A DNA stretch of 64,000 bases. Origin: Dyadobacter bucti. Its GTDB lineage: Bacteria > Bacteroidota > Bacteroidia > Cytophagales > Spirosomataceae. Positions within the stretch are counted from its first letter, which is position 1, and each line of letters starts with the position of its first letter. Positions 43,521-52,232 of this stretch are shown piece by piece. The position numbers and the translations under genes were made by a program. Below the pieces are notes generated by a model, which was not told where the DNA came from, did no database searches, and worked only from the letters and a program-made list of their open reading frames with translations. The stretch covers positions 124,001-188,000 of the forward strand of contig NZ_SWFP01000011.1 of the NCBI RefSeq assembly GCF_005869225.1, given 5' to 3'.

Positions 43521-43812
43521 GATCGATACGACAAGCTGGTCCGAAATTAAAGATCGTGTATATGGTGCCAAAGGAACCACCCGGAGAAAGGACCTTGAAA
43601 GAGATTTTGAAGGTTTCAAGATCGGGCTGCTTTTGAAAAAGGCAAGGGAAGATAAAAATCTTACACAATCGGAACTCGCTGAAATTGTTTCGAAAAAAAG
43701 AGAATACATATCCAGGGTTGAAAACGATGGCAGCAATCTTACGTTGAAAACACTTTTTGAAATAGTTGAAAAGGGGCTTGGGGGAAAGGTTAGGATCCAG
43801 ATTGAAATTTGA
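43501..43812 (+). CDS. higA: HigA-like XRE-family antitoxin
   Basis: Start set at ATG 43501 (MNKKADKIDTTSWSEIKDRV); an ATG three codons upstream is possible. The 103-residue product has an N-terminal region that would contact the toxin (GTTRRKDLERDFEGFKIGLL) and a helix-turn-helix, EDKNLTQSELAEIVSKKREY then ISRVENDGSNLTLKTLFEIV. Toxin-first gene order with overlap is typical of higBA-like modules. It probably represses the operon through the palindrome upstream of the toxin. Confidence 0.9.
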   Translation: MNKKADKIDTTSWSEIKDRVYGAKGTTRRKDLERDFEGFKIGLLLKKAREDKNLTQSELAEIVSKKREYISRVENDGSNLTLKTLFEIVEKGLGGKVRIQIEI

Positions 43813-43880
43813 AACTTCCTCGCTGGTCGTTAACAAAAATATCTTTACATTAGAAAATCCTTCATCTATACCCTTATAAA

Positions 43881-46499
43881 TTGACCATTACCTCTACCTT
43901 CGTTAAAGTTCGATGGATTGTATTTCTGGCTTTCGTTTTTGCAGTGACCCGAGCGTTTGCAGTCCCCGCTATTCAAATTTCTCCTGCTCCTTCCTGGGTG
44001 GTTCCCGTAATTCCGGGAGGTAAGGCCCCTTCTCTAAAAGAGTTTTCGGGCGGTTATTACCTGTCTTTTTCCGACACGCAGGTAAATCTGGATAAAAAGA
44101 CAACCTATGAGCGGTTTATCCGGCAAATTGTAAATGAAAGCGGTATCCAGAACGGGTCCGAGGTTTCGGTAACGTTTGACCCCATGTATGAAAATTTGAC
44201 TTTTCATAACATCATAATTTGGCGCAACGGGCAGGCTATCCCGCAGTTGAATCGATCAAATTTCAATATTTTACCGTTGGAAACGGACCGGCAGCGATTC
44301 ATTTACAACGGATACTATTCTGCGTCTGTGATTCTGAAAGACATCAGGAAGGGGGACAGGATAGAAGTTTCTTTTTCCCGTAAAGGCTGGAACCCAGTCT
44401 TTCAAAATAAGTACTCCCGCAATCTGAGTTTCTATACCTATGATTACACATCGCACATCCATTATGCTATTATTGCAAAAAAGGGTAGGGAGATTTTGTT
44501 CAAAGACTTTAATAAACCTCCCGTAAAAACCATCAAAGTCACGCAAGAAGGGGAGGCTCACGAGTGGGACTTGAAAAATGTTAAGAATATTCCGTACGAT
44601 GACAATGTGCCGTTTTGGTACAATAAGCAGCCTTTTGTACAGGTAACAGAATACAAAAGCTGGAAAGAAGTGGTCGACTGGGGACTGAATTTTTATCAAG
44701 TGCCAGCTATCACAGGTGCATTGAAAGATAAGGTTGACGAATGGAAAAAGTCCAGTATAAGCACTATTCAATTTATCGAAACGGCGGTTAGATTTGTTCA
44801 GGATGATATACGTTACATGGGGATTGAGACTGGAGAAAATTCGCATCGTCCGCATGATCCGGCCAGTGTATTTAAACAACGCTATGGAGACTGCAAGGAC
44901 AAAGCCTTTTTACTATGCGCCATCTTAAAGGCAAACGATATTGAATGTGATCCATTGCTGGTGGACACTTACAAAAGAGCATCTTTGTCGGACTATTTGC
45001 CTTCCCCTAATAACTTCAATCACGTCGTGGTGCGTATGCGGCTTAGGGACGAGGGGCCTTACCTGAATGCCCAGGATGCTATTATCTTTGTCGATGCTAC
45101 TATTTCCTTGCAGGGCGGGGCTTTGTCCAAACTAAATTTCCCCCCATACGGGCAGGGTCTGCTTCTTAAGAAAGGGCAAAAGAGACCCATTGCACTACCA
45201 ATACAAAACCCGGGATACCTGACTGTAACGGAAGATATTTACCTTCCGGAAGAGGGCGACACCGCCGCGAATGGCCGTGTAGAGGTGAAAACAATCTATT
45301 TTGAAGGCCAGGCTGACGATTTCCGGTCTTTCTTTCAGCAGAGTGTTATTTCTGAAACAGAGGAAAGTTATTTGAATTACTATCGGGATACGTACAAACA
45401 TGCAGAGTTTGAATTGTCCGACACTCTTGAATTTTATGACCAGCGGGAGGCCAGCAATTTTTCGCTCTTCGAGCGGTATACGATGAAGAATGCGTGGCAG
45501 TACGACAGCACCCGAAAAAAGTATTATTTTAATATTTTGGGAAAAATACTTTACGATCAGCTGACTATACTCCCTAACCGAAAAAGGAAGGATCCTGTTT
45601 TTCTGAAATATCCCTACCACAATACCTACACCATACGTGTCCATACAGGCGGAACCCGGTTAGTACCACACGATTCATGGAATATTGAAAGAGCGGCTTA
45701 TCTTATACATTTTAAATCCGAGTTTTTAAATGATGAAAATGTCTGGGAGCTTACCTACGAATATGAAACAAGGCAGGATCATGTGCCGGTTGCCCTGGCA
45801 GGACAGTTCCGGTCGGATATGGAGAAGCTGGCTGATAATCTTAATTATCAATTAACCACAGCTGACCTTGGAGACATCAGCAAAAGTAATGTGAATTGGG
45901 GGACGGTCATATTTTCTTTGTTGACTGTCTGTGGTTCAGCCTTTTTCTTTCGCAGACTGTATAGATACTCGCCCCTGGCCGGTCAGGAAAATGAGCCTGC
46001 TATTCCAATAGGCGGATGGGTTGCGCTAATCGGCATTTCGATTGCTCTTCAACCTTTCGTTATTTTATTCACTATGCTGAATCAGTCAGGATCAATTTAT
46101 TATACCAAATCCGGCTGGGATGTACTGAATGACAGGTCAGGAATGATGATTTTGGGATATAGGGTGCTGCTGCTCTTTGAAATGTTTTTTAACGTAATGA
46201 TGGTTTGCTTTTCTGTGTTGCTGAATTTTCTGTTTTTCAAAAAGCGAGATTCTTTTCCTATGCTATATTCTGTTTATATGGGAGGAAACCTGCTATTTGT
46301 TATAGCGGATACTGCGGCGGCATATTTTCTTTACGGCGTTTCAGGCAACAATTATGATTCTCAGTTGAACCAGGTCTTCAGGCAAATTATTCAGTCTGCG
46401 ATCTGGATACCGTATTTGAACAAATCGGTGCGAGTCCGTCAGACATTTGTGAATACTTTCGAAAGTGCCAGGGTGTTGGAACCGAGCTCAGAGGAGTAA
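43881..46499 (+). CDS. DUF3857/transglutaminase-like protein with C-terminal DUF2569 membrane domain
   Basis: The 872-residue protein starts with TTG at 43881, giving a signal-peptide-like leader (VRWIVFLAFVFAVTRAFA); the next ATG is far inside. The DUF3857 domain spans about 60-250. A transglutaminase-like core follows with the full catalytic triad: Cys in QRYGDCKDKAFLL, His in NNFNHVVVRM and Asp in IIFVDATISL. Near 680 begins a membrane domain with about five helices: GGWVALIGISIALQPFVILF is the DUF2569 signature. Location is periplasmic with inner-membrane anchoring. The substrate is unknown; family members may act on proteins or peptides in the envelope. Confidence 0.87.
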   Translation: MTITSTFVKVRWIVFLAFVFAVTRAFAVPAIQISPAPSWVVPVIPGGKAPSLKEFSGGYYLSFSDTQVNLDKKTTYERFIRQIVNESGIQNGSEVSVTFDPMYENLTFHNIIIWRNGQAIPQLNRSNFNILPLETDRQRFIYNGYYSASVILKDIRKGDRIEVSFSRKGWNPVFQNKYSRNLSFYTYDYTSHIHYAIIAKKGREILFKDFNKPPVKTIKVTQEGEAHEWDLKNVKNIPYDDNVPFWYNKQPFVQVTEYKSWKEVVDWGLNFYQVPAITGALKDKVDEWKKSSISTIQFIETAVRFVQDDIRYMGIETGENSHRPHDPASVFKQRYGDCKDKAFLLCAILKANDIECDPLLVDTYKRASLSDYLPSPNNFNHVVVRMRLRDEGPYLNAQDAIIFVDATISLQGGALSKLNFPPYGQGLLLKKGQKRPIALPIQNPGYLTVTEDIYLPEEGDTAANGRVEVKTIYFEGQADDFRSFFQQSVISETEESYLNYYRDTYKHAEFELSDTLEFYDQREASNFSLFERYTMKNAWQYDSTRKKYYFNILGKILYDQLTILPNRKRKDPVFLKYPYHNTYTIRVHTGGTRLVPHDSWNIERAAYLIHFKSEFLNDENVWELTYEYETRQDHVPVALAGQFRSDMEKLADNLNYQLTTADLGDISKSNVNWGTVIFSLLTVCGSAFFFRRLYRYSPLAGQENEPAIPIGGWVALIGISIALQPFVILFTMLNQSGSIYYTKSGWDVLNDRSGMMILGYRVLLLFEMFFNVMMVCFSVLLNFLFFKKRDSFPMLYSVYMGGNLLFVIADTAAAYFLYGVSGNNYDSQLNQVFRQIIQSAIWIPYLNKSVRVRQTFVNTFESARVLEPSSEE

Positions 46500-46591
46500 A
46501 TGTTTGAAGTTTAACGATCAATGAACGGGCATCAGAAAAGTAACGATCAGGCAATCAGTAGCCGATAGTATAAAGCAATTATACATGCAAT

Positions 46592-46631
46592 CAAAAAAAT
46601 CCCGCCAGGCAAACACCTGACGGGATTTTTA
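46592..46631. terminator. Bidirectional terminator between DUF3857 gene and susD
   Basis: AAATCCCGCCAGG (from 46598) pairs with CCTGACGGGATTT (to 46628) with one mismatch, flanked by A and T runs on either side. It separates two convergent genes and can end transcription from both. Confidence 0.85.
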
Positions 46632-46657
46632 ACTTAGTTACCCTGTCTTGTTAACTC

Positions 46658-48349
46658 CTAATATCCTTCATTCTGCTGCATATACCCCGGCAGATTCGAT
46701 GCCCCGTCGATAGCAGTTTGCGGGATCGGGAAGATGCGTTTGTGGACATCTGTATTTGTCTTTTCTGTCCACTTACCTTCGTATTTTCCAAAGCGGATCA
46801 TATCACTTCTGCGAAGCATTTCCCAGTAGAACTCAAATCCCCTTTCACGGAAAAGCAGGTCGAGGTTCATGGTCGTTAACGCAGGAGGAGGCAGCGTTGC
46901 AGTGCGGGAAGCACGCACAAGATTTACGTCGGCCAGCGCACTGGCTGCATCGCCTTTACGCAATTTGGCTTCGGCACGCATCATGTAGATATCTGCCAGA
47001 CGGAGTATCACAATATCCGCTTCACCCTTGTTCCGGCCTGTGTTGGAAACGCTGCTGAACTCGTACTTTTCAACCCGGTAACCTGAGTTGTAGTTGCTTC
47101 CGGCTGTTGTGAAATCAATCAGCTCTGTAAAGTTTACTGCAAGTTCCGGTTTGCTTCTGGTCACATAGCCCAGTTTTCCGACTTTTAATTTTCCGTCGGG
47201 ACATCTTAAAAACGCACCATTCACCCGCAAAGCACCGTACTGCTGACCTCTGAGAATCCCGCGGTTGATTTTGTAATCTGCATCATTTAAACAGGTATCA
47301 GCCGGATTGGAGTAAACGGACATGTTTTCTTTGTAAAATCTCGGATCTCTTTTCGGATCAACTGCACCGTAGGCATCTACCCAGGTTTTGTAAAAATCGG
47401 AAGTGATACCTGGTCCATCGGTTCCGTTGGCGCCCGGGAACTGGGCTAGTGGAAACTGGTCTCCCGAGATCGAAAAGTAAGCCATACGGTTATGGCCATT
47501 CAGCTCCGGCCGCTGGTCTACTGCGAAGATCAGTTCGGGGTTTGTATGGTTGTTGTTGCCAAAAACCGCAAAATAATCGCTCGAAAGTTGTGCCTGGCCG
47601 GAAGCAATGATCTTGTCGGTGTACTGGATCACTTTGTCCATATCCTCCGCTTTGAAATCAAAAGTGGCTCCGTAAATATTCCGGTACACCGCGGCATTGA
47701 GATATAATCTTGACAATAACCCCCAAACCGCAGCCTGGTTCAGACGGCCCGGGCCAACTGCTGTTTTAGGTTGTACCAAAGGCTCTATTGCCAGTAGTTC
47801 GCTTTCAATGTACTTGACCGCTTCATCTCCACGGATAATTTTTGAAGGCGAACCCGGATCATCTTTCACAAAAACAACCCCGAACAAATCAAGCGTCAGC
47901 ATCGAGTAGTAAGCCCGCATGCCCCTTGCCTCGGCCAAGTAAAGCGGAGCATTGGCATTGTTGAGCGTAGGCAGGGTATTAATTGCTGTAATTGACCTGG
48001 AAATGGACTGAACCAGGTTGTCCCAGGTATTCCTTACATTGGGATCGGTACTGGTTGTATTATGTGCATGAAGAGCAAGGTAAATACCATTGTCACCCCA
48101 GTCGGTTCCGCCTCGATAGGGGAGAATAGCCTCATCTGTCGAGATTTCCTGCAATGCGAAGTACGTTGTATGCTGGAAAATGTTTGGCAGAAGTGCATAA
48201 ACAGGAGCGATAATGCCGTCGGCAGCCTCCTGGTCAGTCAGGGTTTTACCTAATGTTTCGTCCAATACCTCCTCTTTCAGGTCCGTACACGCATTATTTA
48301 TCAACAGCATGCCGACCAGGGTCAGCAGAATATGTAATTTCTTTTTCAT
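46658..48349 (-). CDS. susD: SusD/RagB-family nutrient-binding lipoprotein (second pair)
   Basis: The 563-residue lipoprotein has a lipobox ending INNAC (Cys21). SusD landmarks: YFALQEISTDEAILPYRGGT, then EARGMRAYYSMLTLDLFGVV and, in the C-terminal half, VILRLADIYMMRAEAKLRKG and LFRERGFEFYWEMLRRSDMI. It ends YMQQNEGY as is usual. It lies 10 bp after its susC partner, so translation is probably coupled. Control by the two LacI operators upstream of susC is inferred. Its ligand may be inositol-containing, by that linkage. Confidence 0.95.
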   Translation of the reverse strand: MKKKLHILLTLVGMLLINNACTDLKEEVLDETLGKTLTDQEAADGIIAPVYALLPNIFQHTTYFALQEISTDEAILPYRGGTDWGDNGIYLALHAHNTTSTDPNVRNTWDNLVQSISRSITAINTLPTLNNANAPLYLAEARGMRAYYSMLTLDLFGVVFVKDDPGSPSKIIRGDEAVKYIESELLAIEPLVQPKTAVGPGRLNQAAVWGLLSRLYLNAAVYRNIYGATFDFKAEDMDKVIQYTDKIIASGQAQLSSDYFAVFGNNNHTNPELIFAVDQRPELNGHNRMAYFSISGDQFPLAQFPGANGTDGPGITSDFYKTWVDAYGAVDPKRDPRFYKENMSVYSNPADTCLNDADYKINRGILRGQQYGALRVNGAFLRCPDGKLKVGKLGYVTRSKPELAVNFTELIDFTTAGSNYNSGYRVEKYEFSSVSNTGRNKGEADIVILRLADIYMMRAEAKLRKGDAASALADVNLVRASRTATLPPPALTTMNLDLLFRERGFEFYWEMLRRSDMIRFGKYEGKWTEKTNTDVHKRIFPIPQTAIDGASNLPGYMQQNEGY

Positions 48350-48359
48350 TGTTATAAAA

Positions 48360-51300
48360 TTATAAACCGATTGTTAAACCAAAAATCACGGACTTAGCTT
48401 TCGGGTAGCTCAGGTAATCGATCCCGTACGAAGAAATGCCGTTGATTTGTCTGTCGTTATTAACTTCCGGATCGTATCCGTTGTATTTGGTGATCACGAA
48501 CAGGTTTTGTCCGGTAACCGAAAGCCGCACACTCTGCACCCATTTGTTGATTCCCAGTGCAGTTGTGTTCAGATTGTATCCAAGCGCAAGGTTGTTGAGT
48601 CGGAAATAAGAGCCGCTTTTCAGGTAACGGGTAGAAACAGGTGCAGAGTTATTCGTCGATTCTCTTGCTTCTGCAAACGCCTCTTTTGTAACATTCAGAC
48701 CTTTTGACAATCTTAACTTATAAAAATTGGAGTTGGCAGTATTGTCATAAACCTTGTTGCCCGCTACACCATTGAAGTTGGCAGTAAGGTCAAAACCTTT
48801 GAACGCGATGTTTCCGTTCACGCTGAACATTCTTGTCGGCAGGGCAGTGCCGGCACTGATACGGTCCTTGTCGGTAATGATGCCGTCCCCGTCCACGTCG
48901 CGGAAAGTGCTGATACCGTTTTCGTCAAATCCCGTGAATTCTTTCAGGAAAAAAGTGCCGATGGGCTGACCGTTGATATAACCGTTAACAGTAGCCGAAG
49001 TAAGGCCCGAACCCTGAGCAGAACCCGATGGAATAACCGAGTAAGGGGAATTTTGCACATCATTTTTGATAAATGTAACGTTACCGCCGATCTCGTAACG
49101 AAGCCCGTTGGCCAGTACCTTGCGGAAGTTAAGCTCCACTTCGGTTCCCTGGTTGGTGATTTTCATGTTTTCCACATTGGTCCAGTAAGTACCCGCCGGC
49201 TGAACCGGATCGGAAGGGATCACTTCCAGCAGAATATCTTTTGAAACTTTGTTGAAATAATCCACCGCACCGCTCAATGCACCTCTGAACAAGGCAAAAT
49301 CAAGACCTATGTCCGTTTGTGAGGATACTTCCCACTGGATATTGGGGTTCGCCAGACGGGAATAAGTTGTACCTGCCGGGTAGGTATCATTATTAAAAAT
49401 CGGATAGGAGGTTCCTGCCGAAACAGAAGAAGAAAACAGCGCCTGGGTAATTTTGGAAGGGATTTCCTGGTTACCCGTGCTTCCCCATCCCGCGCGGAGT
49501 TTCAGGTCATTGAAAACAGAGGATTTAAGGAAATTCTCCTCGGATATTCTCCATCCTGCTGAGAATGAAGGAAAAACTCCGTATTTGTTGTTGCTACCAA
49601 ACTTGGACGAACCGTCCACCCGCACCGTTGCTGTCAGCAGATATTTATCATTGTACTGGTAGTTGATACGGGAAAAGAAAGATTGCAGCTCATTTCTCGT
49701 CGCGCTCCCGGTGGGTTTGTTGTTAAGCAATGTCAGGTCCTGTCCAAGTCCGGGATTGTAAATCGGTTCCAGGTCGGAGATCGGGAATTTGTTGATACTC
49801 GAAGTCCTGGTCTGGATAAAGAACTTCTGGTAGGAATGCCCCGCCAGTGCGGAAAAATTGTGCTTGTTTTTTTCGAACGTATAAGTAAGGTAGTTCTCGA
49901 TCAGCCTGTTACTATTGTTTTTGTTAATAGTTTCGAGCCGTCCGTCCTGTTGTGGTTCGAGATTTCCCAACGATTGCAGATCCTGGGTAGAAGTCGTGTT
50001 ATCAATACCGAAATTCAGCTTGTAAACCAGCCCTTTAATGATCTTTACCGAAGGTGAAATATTTCCCAGTACCCGGTTGGTGGTTGTAATGTCCTTTTCA
50101 AGACCGAGTGTGATCAGAGGATTGGTCCCGTCCTGGTATTTAAATGGATTGCCGTTATCGTCCCGTGCAGGATAGGTAGGGTTCGCCGAAACCGACCCGC
50201 CGATAAGGCTTTGAATGGGCGGACGCTCATTCCTGATATTGGTTGCATTCAGGTTCACGTCCACGCTTACACGGTCGTCCAGTAATTTCTGGTTAAGATT
50301 GATCCGTCCGGTGTAGCGGTTCAGCTGATTGTTTTTTAGGATTCCCTCCTGTTTCTGAGCACCGAACGACCCGAAATAGCTCAGCTTATCGGTTCCGCCA
50401 GCCATGGAAATATTGTGGTTCTGGGTTTGTGCCACACGCGAAACTTCTTTTTGCCAGTCGGTATTTGCTCCTCTGTCCACCAGTGCCCCGCCGAGCTTTG
50501 GAACCTCTGAGCGGAACTCATCCGCAGACAAAATGTCGAGCGGCCTGGCCATCTTTGAAAAACCAATGTTACCGGAGTAAGTCACCATCGACCTGCCGGA
50601 CTTCCCTTTTTTCGTCGTGATCAGAATCACCCCGTTTGCACCTCTTGAACCATAAATGGCAGTGGCAGAGGCATCTTTCAACACGTCAATTGACTCAATG
50701 TCCTGTGGGTTCAGAAAACTCATGGGGTTCATCGCGCCGCCGGTCGAAGAGTTATCAAGCGCCATTCCGTCCACTACGAACAAGGGAGTGCTCCCAGAGC
50801 GCACGCTCCCCGGACCTCGAATGGCGATCCCCAATGCCGCTCCCGGCTCGCCGGTGGCAGATGTTACATTCACCCCCGCTACTTTACCCTGGAATAATTG
50901 TTCGGGTGAGTTGATGATCCCCGCATTGAAATCGGAACTTTTCAGGGATTTTACCGACCCCGTAATATCCTTTTTCGTTGTGCTTCCATAACCAACCACC
51001 ACCACCTCACTGAGGTTTGAAGTAGATTCCTTCAGTTTTATTTCAATGGAATTGTTATTGGTTTCTGTGAGCACAAAATCGGTGAGGGATTGTTTTTCAA
51101 ACCCGATGTAGCTGAATTCAAGATTGTATTTCGTGTCGGTCTGCAGGTTTGCGAATGTGAACAAACCCGACTCATTGGTAGTGGTCCCTTGTTTGTTGCT
51201 TCCGTCGGGCTGAGAAATGACTACGATTACACCGGGTATTCCTTCCCCGGAGCCTTCTGTAAGTACTTTACCGGATAATGTTATTTCTTTCAATATATTC

Positions 51301-51446
51301 ATGTTCTTCTGAACATGCATAGCCTGGCGTTCCCGGGCGGGTATTTCCGCTACTGCCGTCACATAAATGCCACATAAGGCCGTGAGTTGTAAAAAGCAGT
51401 TTCGAATGATCCCGTTCCTGACTGATAGGGTCAAAGTTTTTCTCAT
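48360..51446 (-). CDS. susC: SusC/RagA-family TonB-dependent transporter (second pair)
   Basis: The 1028-residue outer-membrane protein has a signal region (about 1-34), a carboxypeptidase-regulatory-like domain (LSGKVLTEGSGEGIPGVIVV, about 57-135), the family signature NLSEVVVVGYGSTTKKDITG, a plug domain with GIAIRGPGSVRSGSTPLFVV and DVLKDASATAIYGSRGANGV, and a barrel closed by SVIFGLTIGL. No STN domain is present, so it is not of the FecR-signalling type; regulation by LacI instead fits. Together with SusD it should bring an unknown nutrient into the periplasm. The promoter region holds two matching operators at 51593-51625. Confidence 0.95.
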   Translation of the reverse strand: MRKTLTLSVRNGIIRNCFLQLTALCGIYVTAVAEIPARERQAMHVQKNMNILKEITLSGKVLTEGSGEGIPGVIVVISQPDGSNKQGTTTNESGLFTFANLQTDTKYNLEFSYIGFEKQSLTDFVLTETNNNSIEIKLKESTSNLSEVVVVGYGSTTKKDITGSVKSLKSSDFNAGIINSPEQLFQGKVAGVNVTSATGEPGAALGIAIRGPGSVRSGSTPLFVVDGMALDNSSTGGAMNPMSFLNPQDIESIDVLKDASATAIYGSRGANGVILITTKKGKSGRSMVTYSGNIGFSKMARPLDILSADEFRSEVPKLGGALVDRGANTDWQKEVSRVAQTQNHNISMAGGTDKLSYFGSFGAQKQEGILKNNQLNRYTGRINLNQKLLDDRVSVDVNLNATNIRNERPPIQSLIGGSVSANPTYPARDDNGNPFKYQDGTNPLITLGLEKDITTTNRVLGNISPSVKIIKGLVYKLNFGIDNTTSTQDLQSLGNLEPQQDGRLETINKNNSNRLIENYLTYTFEKNKHNFSALAGHSYQKFFIQTRTSSINKFPISDLEPIYNPGLGQDLTLLNNKPTGSATRNELQSFFSRINYQYNDKYLLTATVRVDGSSKFGSNNKYGVFPSFSAGWRISEENFLKSSVFNDLKLRAGWGSTGNQEIPSKITQALFSSSVSAGTSYPIFNNDTYPAGTTYSRLANPNIQWEVSSQTDIGLDFALFRGALSGAVDYFNKVSKDILLEVIPSDPVQPAGTYWTNVENMKITNQGTEVELNFRKVLANGLRYEIGGNVTFIKNDVQNSPYSVIPSGSAQGSGLTSATVNGYINGQPIGTFFLKEFTGFDENGISTFRDVDGDGIITDKDRISAGTALPTRMFSVNGNIAFKGFDLTANFNGVAGNKVYDNTANSNFYKLRLSKGLNVTKEAFAEARESTNNSAPVSTRYLKSGSYFRLNNLALGYNLNTTALGINKWVQSVRLSVTGQNLFVITKYNGYDPEVNNDRQINGISSYGIDYLSYPKAKSVIFGLTIGL

Positions 51447-51592
51447 AATTGGTGAATTATGTGTTTTGGACTGAAAAGTGAATAGAGATTAAATTAAGCT
51501 TAGTATTAAAAAAACAGGAGTATTGAGGGTCTTCTATACAAGATTACAAATTGTATTTTTAATATAATTAATTGAAAATACCTCATAACAAA

Positions 51593-51605
51593 TGCAAACG
51601 TTTGA
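51593..51605. promoter_or_regulatory. LacI-family operator 1 upstream of susC
   Basis: TGCAAACGTTTGA, identical over 13 bp to the site between iolB and lacI. It lies 147-159 bp upstream of the susC start. Confidence 0.8.
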
Positions 51606-51612
51606 AATTTTA

Positions 51613-51625
51613 TGCAAACGTTTGA
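51613..51625. promoter_or_regulatory. LacI-family operator 2 upstream of susC
   Basis: A second exact TGCAAACGTTTGA, centred 20 bp from operator 1, which is two helical turns and puts both sites on the same face of the DNA. That spacing suits cooperative binding of two dimers. Confidence 0.8.
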
Positions 51626-51739
51626 AAAAATATGAAGAATTAATAGGATGAAATTAATGGAGGTTGCGGGTCATTCCAAGTAAAAACCGCCTTTTAAGGT
51701 TGGAAAAAGGTTATATTCGGTTTTTAAGAAATTGTTAAG

Positions 51740-51942
51740 AATGCGAAAATCCGGAAAATGGATGAGTAGAATTTGGTCGAGTCGTAAACACTTACCGGCC
51801 ATTTCGTGTTTCAACATTTTGGGTTTGCCAACGCAGGATCGATGCTGATCGATTCTAAAAGTTGTTCAATCCTTCGCATTATGCTTTTTTGACCTGATTT
51901 ATGCCAGAATCGCAAATGATCTATGATATGAGTGAAAATTAT
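51740..51942 (-). pseudogene. Decayed Txe/YoeB-family toxin gene
   Basis: On the minus strand the frame from 51942 reads IIFTHIIDHLRFWHKSGQKS then IMRRIEQLLESISIDPAL, a clear Txe/YoeB toxin core, and meets a stop a few codons later. Shifting frame at TTGGCAAACCC continues the family sequence: GKPKMLKHEMAGKC, the usual G-K-P-x-x-L-K-H-x-x-x-G motif. One deleted base explains this. After that the conserved W-S-R-R-I/E-H-R-L-V-Y end is unrecognisable, and no ATG is found at the 5' end. The gene is therefore inactive. It lies directly after the antitoxin remnant. Confidence 0.75.
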
Positions 51943-52155
51943 TTGGTACCTGCCAGATCACATAGATCGCTTATAGATTCTAATTTGACCGTTTTCCCGT
52001 CCTTAACCTGTTGCTCACTTTCTTTGATCATAGCCAGAAATTCCGGGTCATACGGTTTTTCTATTTTTTCTTTAAAGGTACCTTGAAACCTTTAAGAGCG
52101 CCTTTACAGCTTTTAAGATCTCCGGATCTTCAGTATCAATAGTGAAAGTTGTCAT
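51939..52155 (-). pseudogene. Frameshifted antitoxin gene of the decayed module
   Basis: ATG at 52155 reads MTTFTIDTEDPEILKAVKAL and stops after 27 codons. The third reading frame then gives FKEKIEKPYDPEFLAMIKES and EQQVKDGKTVKLESISDLCD, ending TAA at 51939-51941, the usual layout of small Bacteroidota antitoxins partnered with Txe/YoeB toxins (PYDPEF and EQQVKDGKTVKL are typical). Between them the second frame reads ALKGFKVP, so two single-base deletions fit best; one insertion is the alternative. Total length, 217 nt, is not a multiple of three. Confidence 0.7.
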
Positions 52156-52232
52156 CTTAATTATCCTTTAAGCTGATTTAAAATGACCAAATTTTCGGAA
52201 ATGGTGGACACGTGCTTAGTTAACCACCCATC

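Noticed and set aside
44271..44879. Open frame of 202 codons on the minus strand
   Set aside because: Antisense to the DUF3857/transglutaminase gene; no family features.
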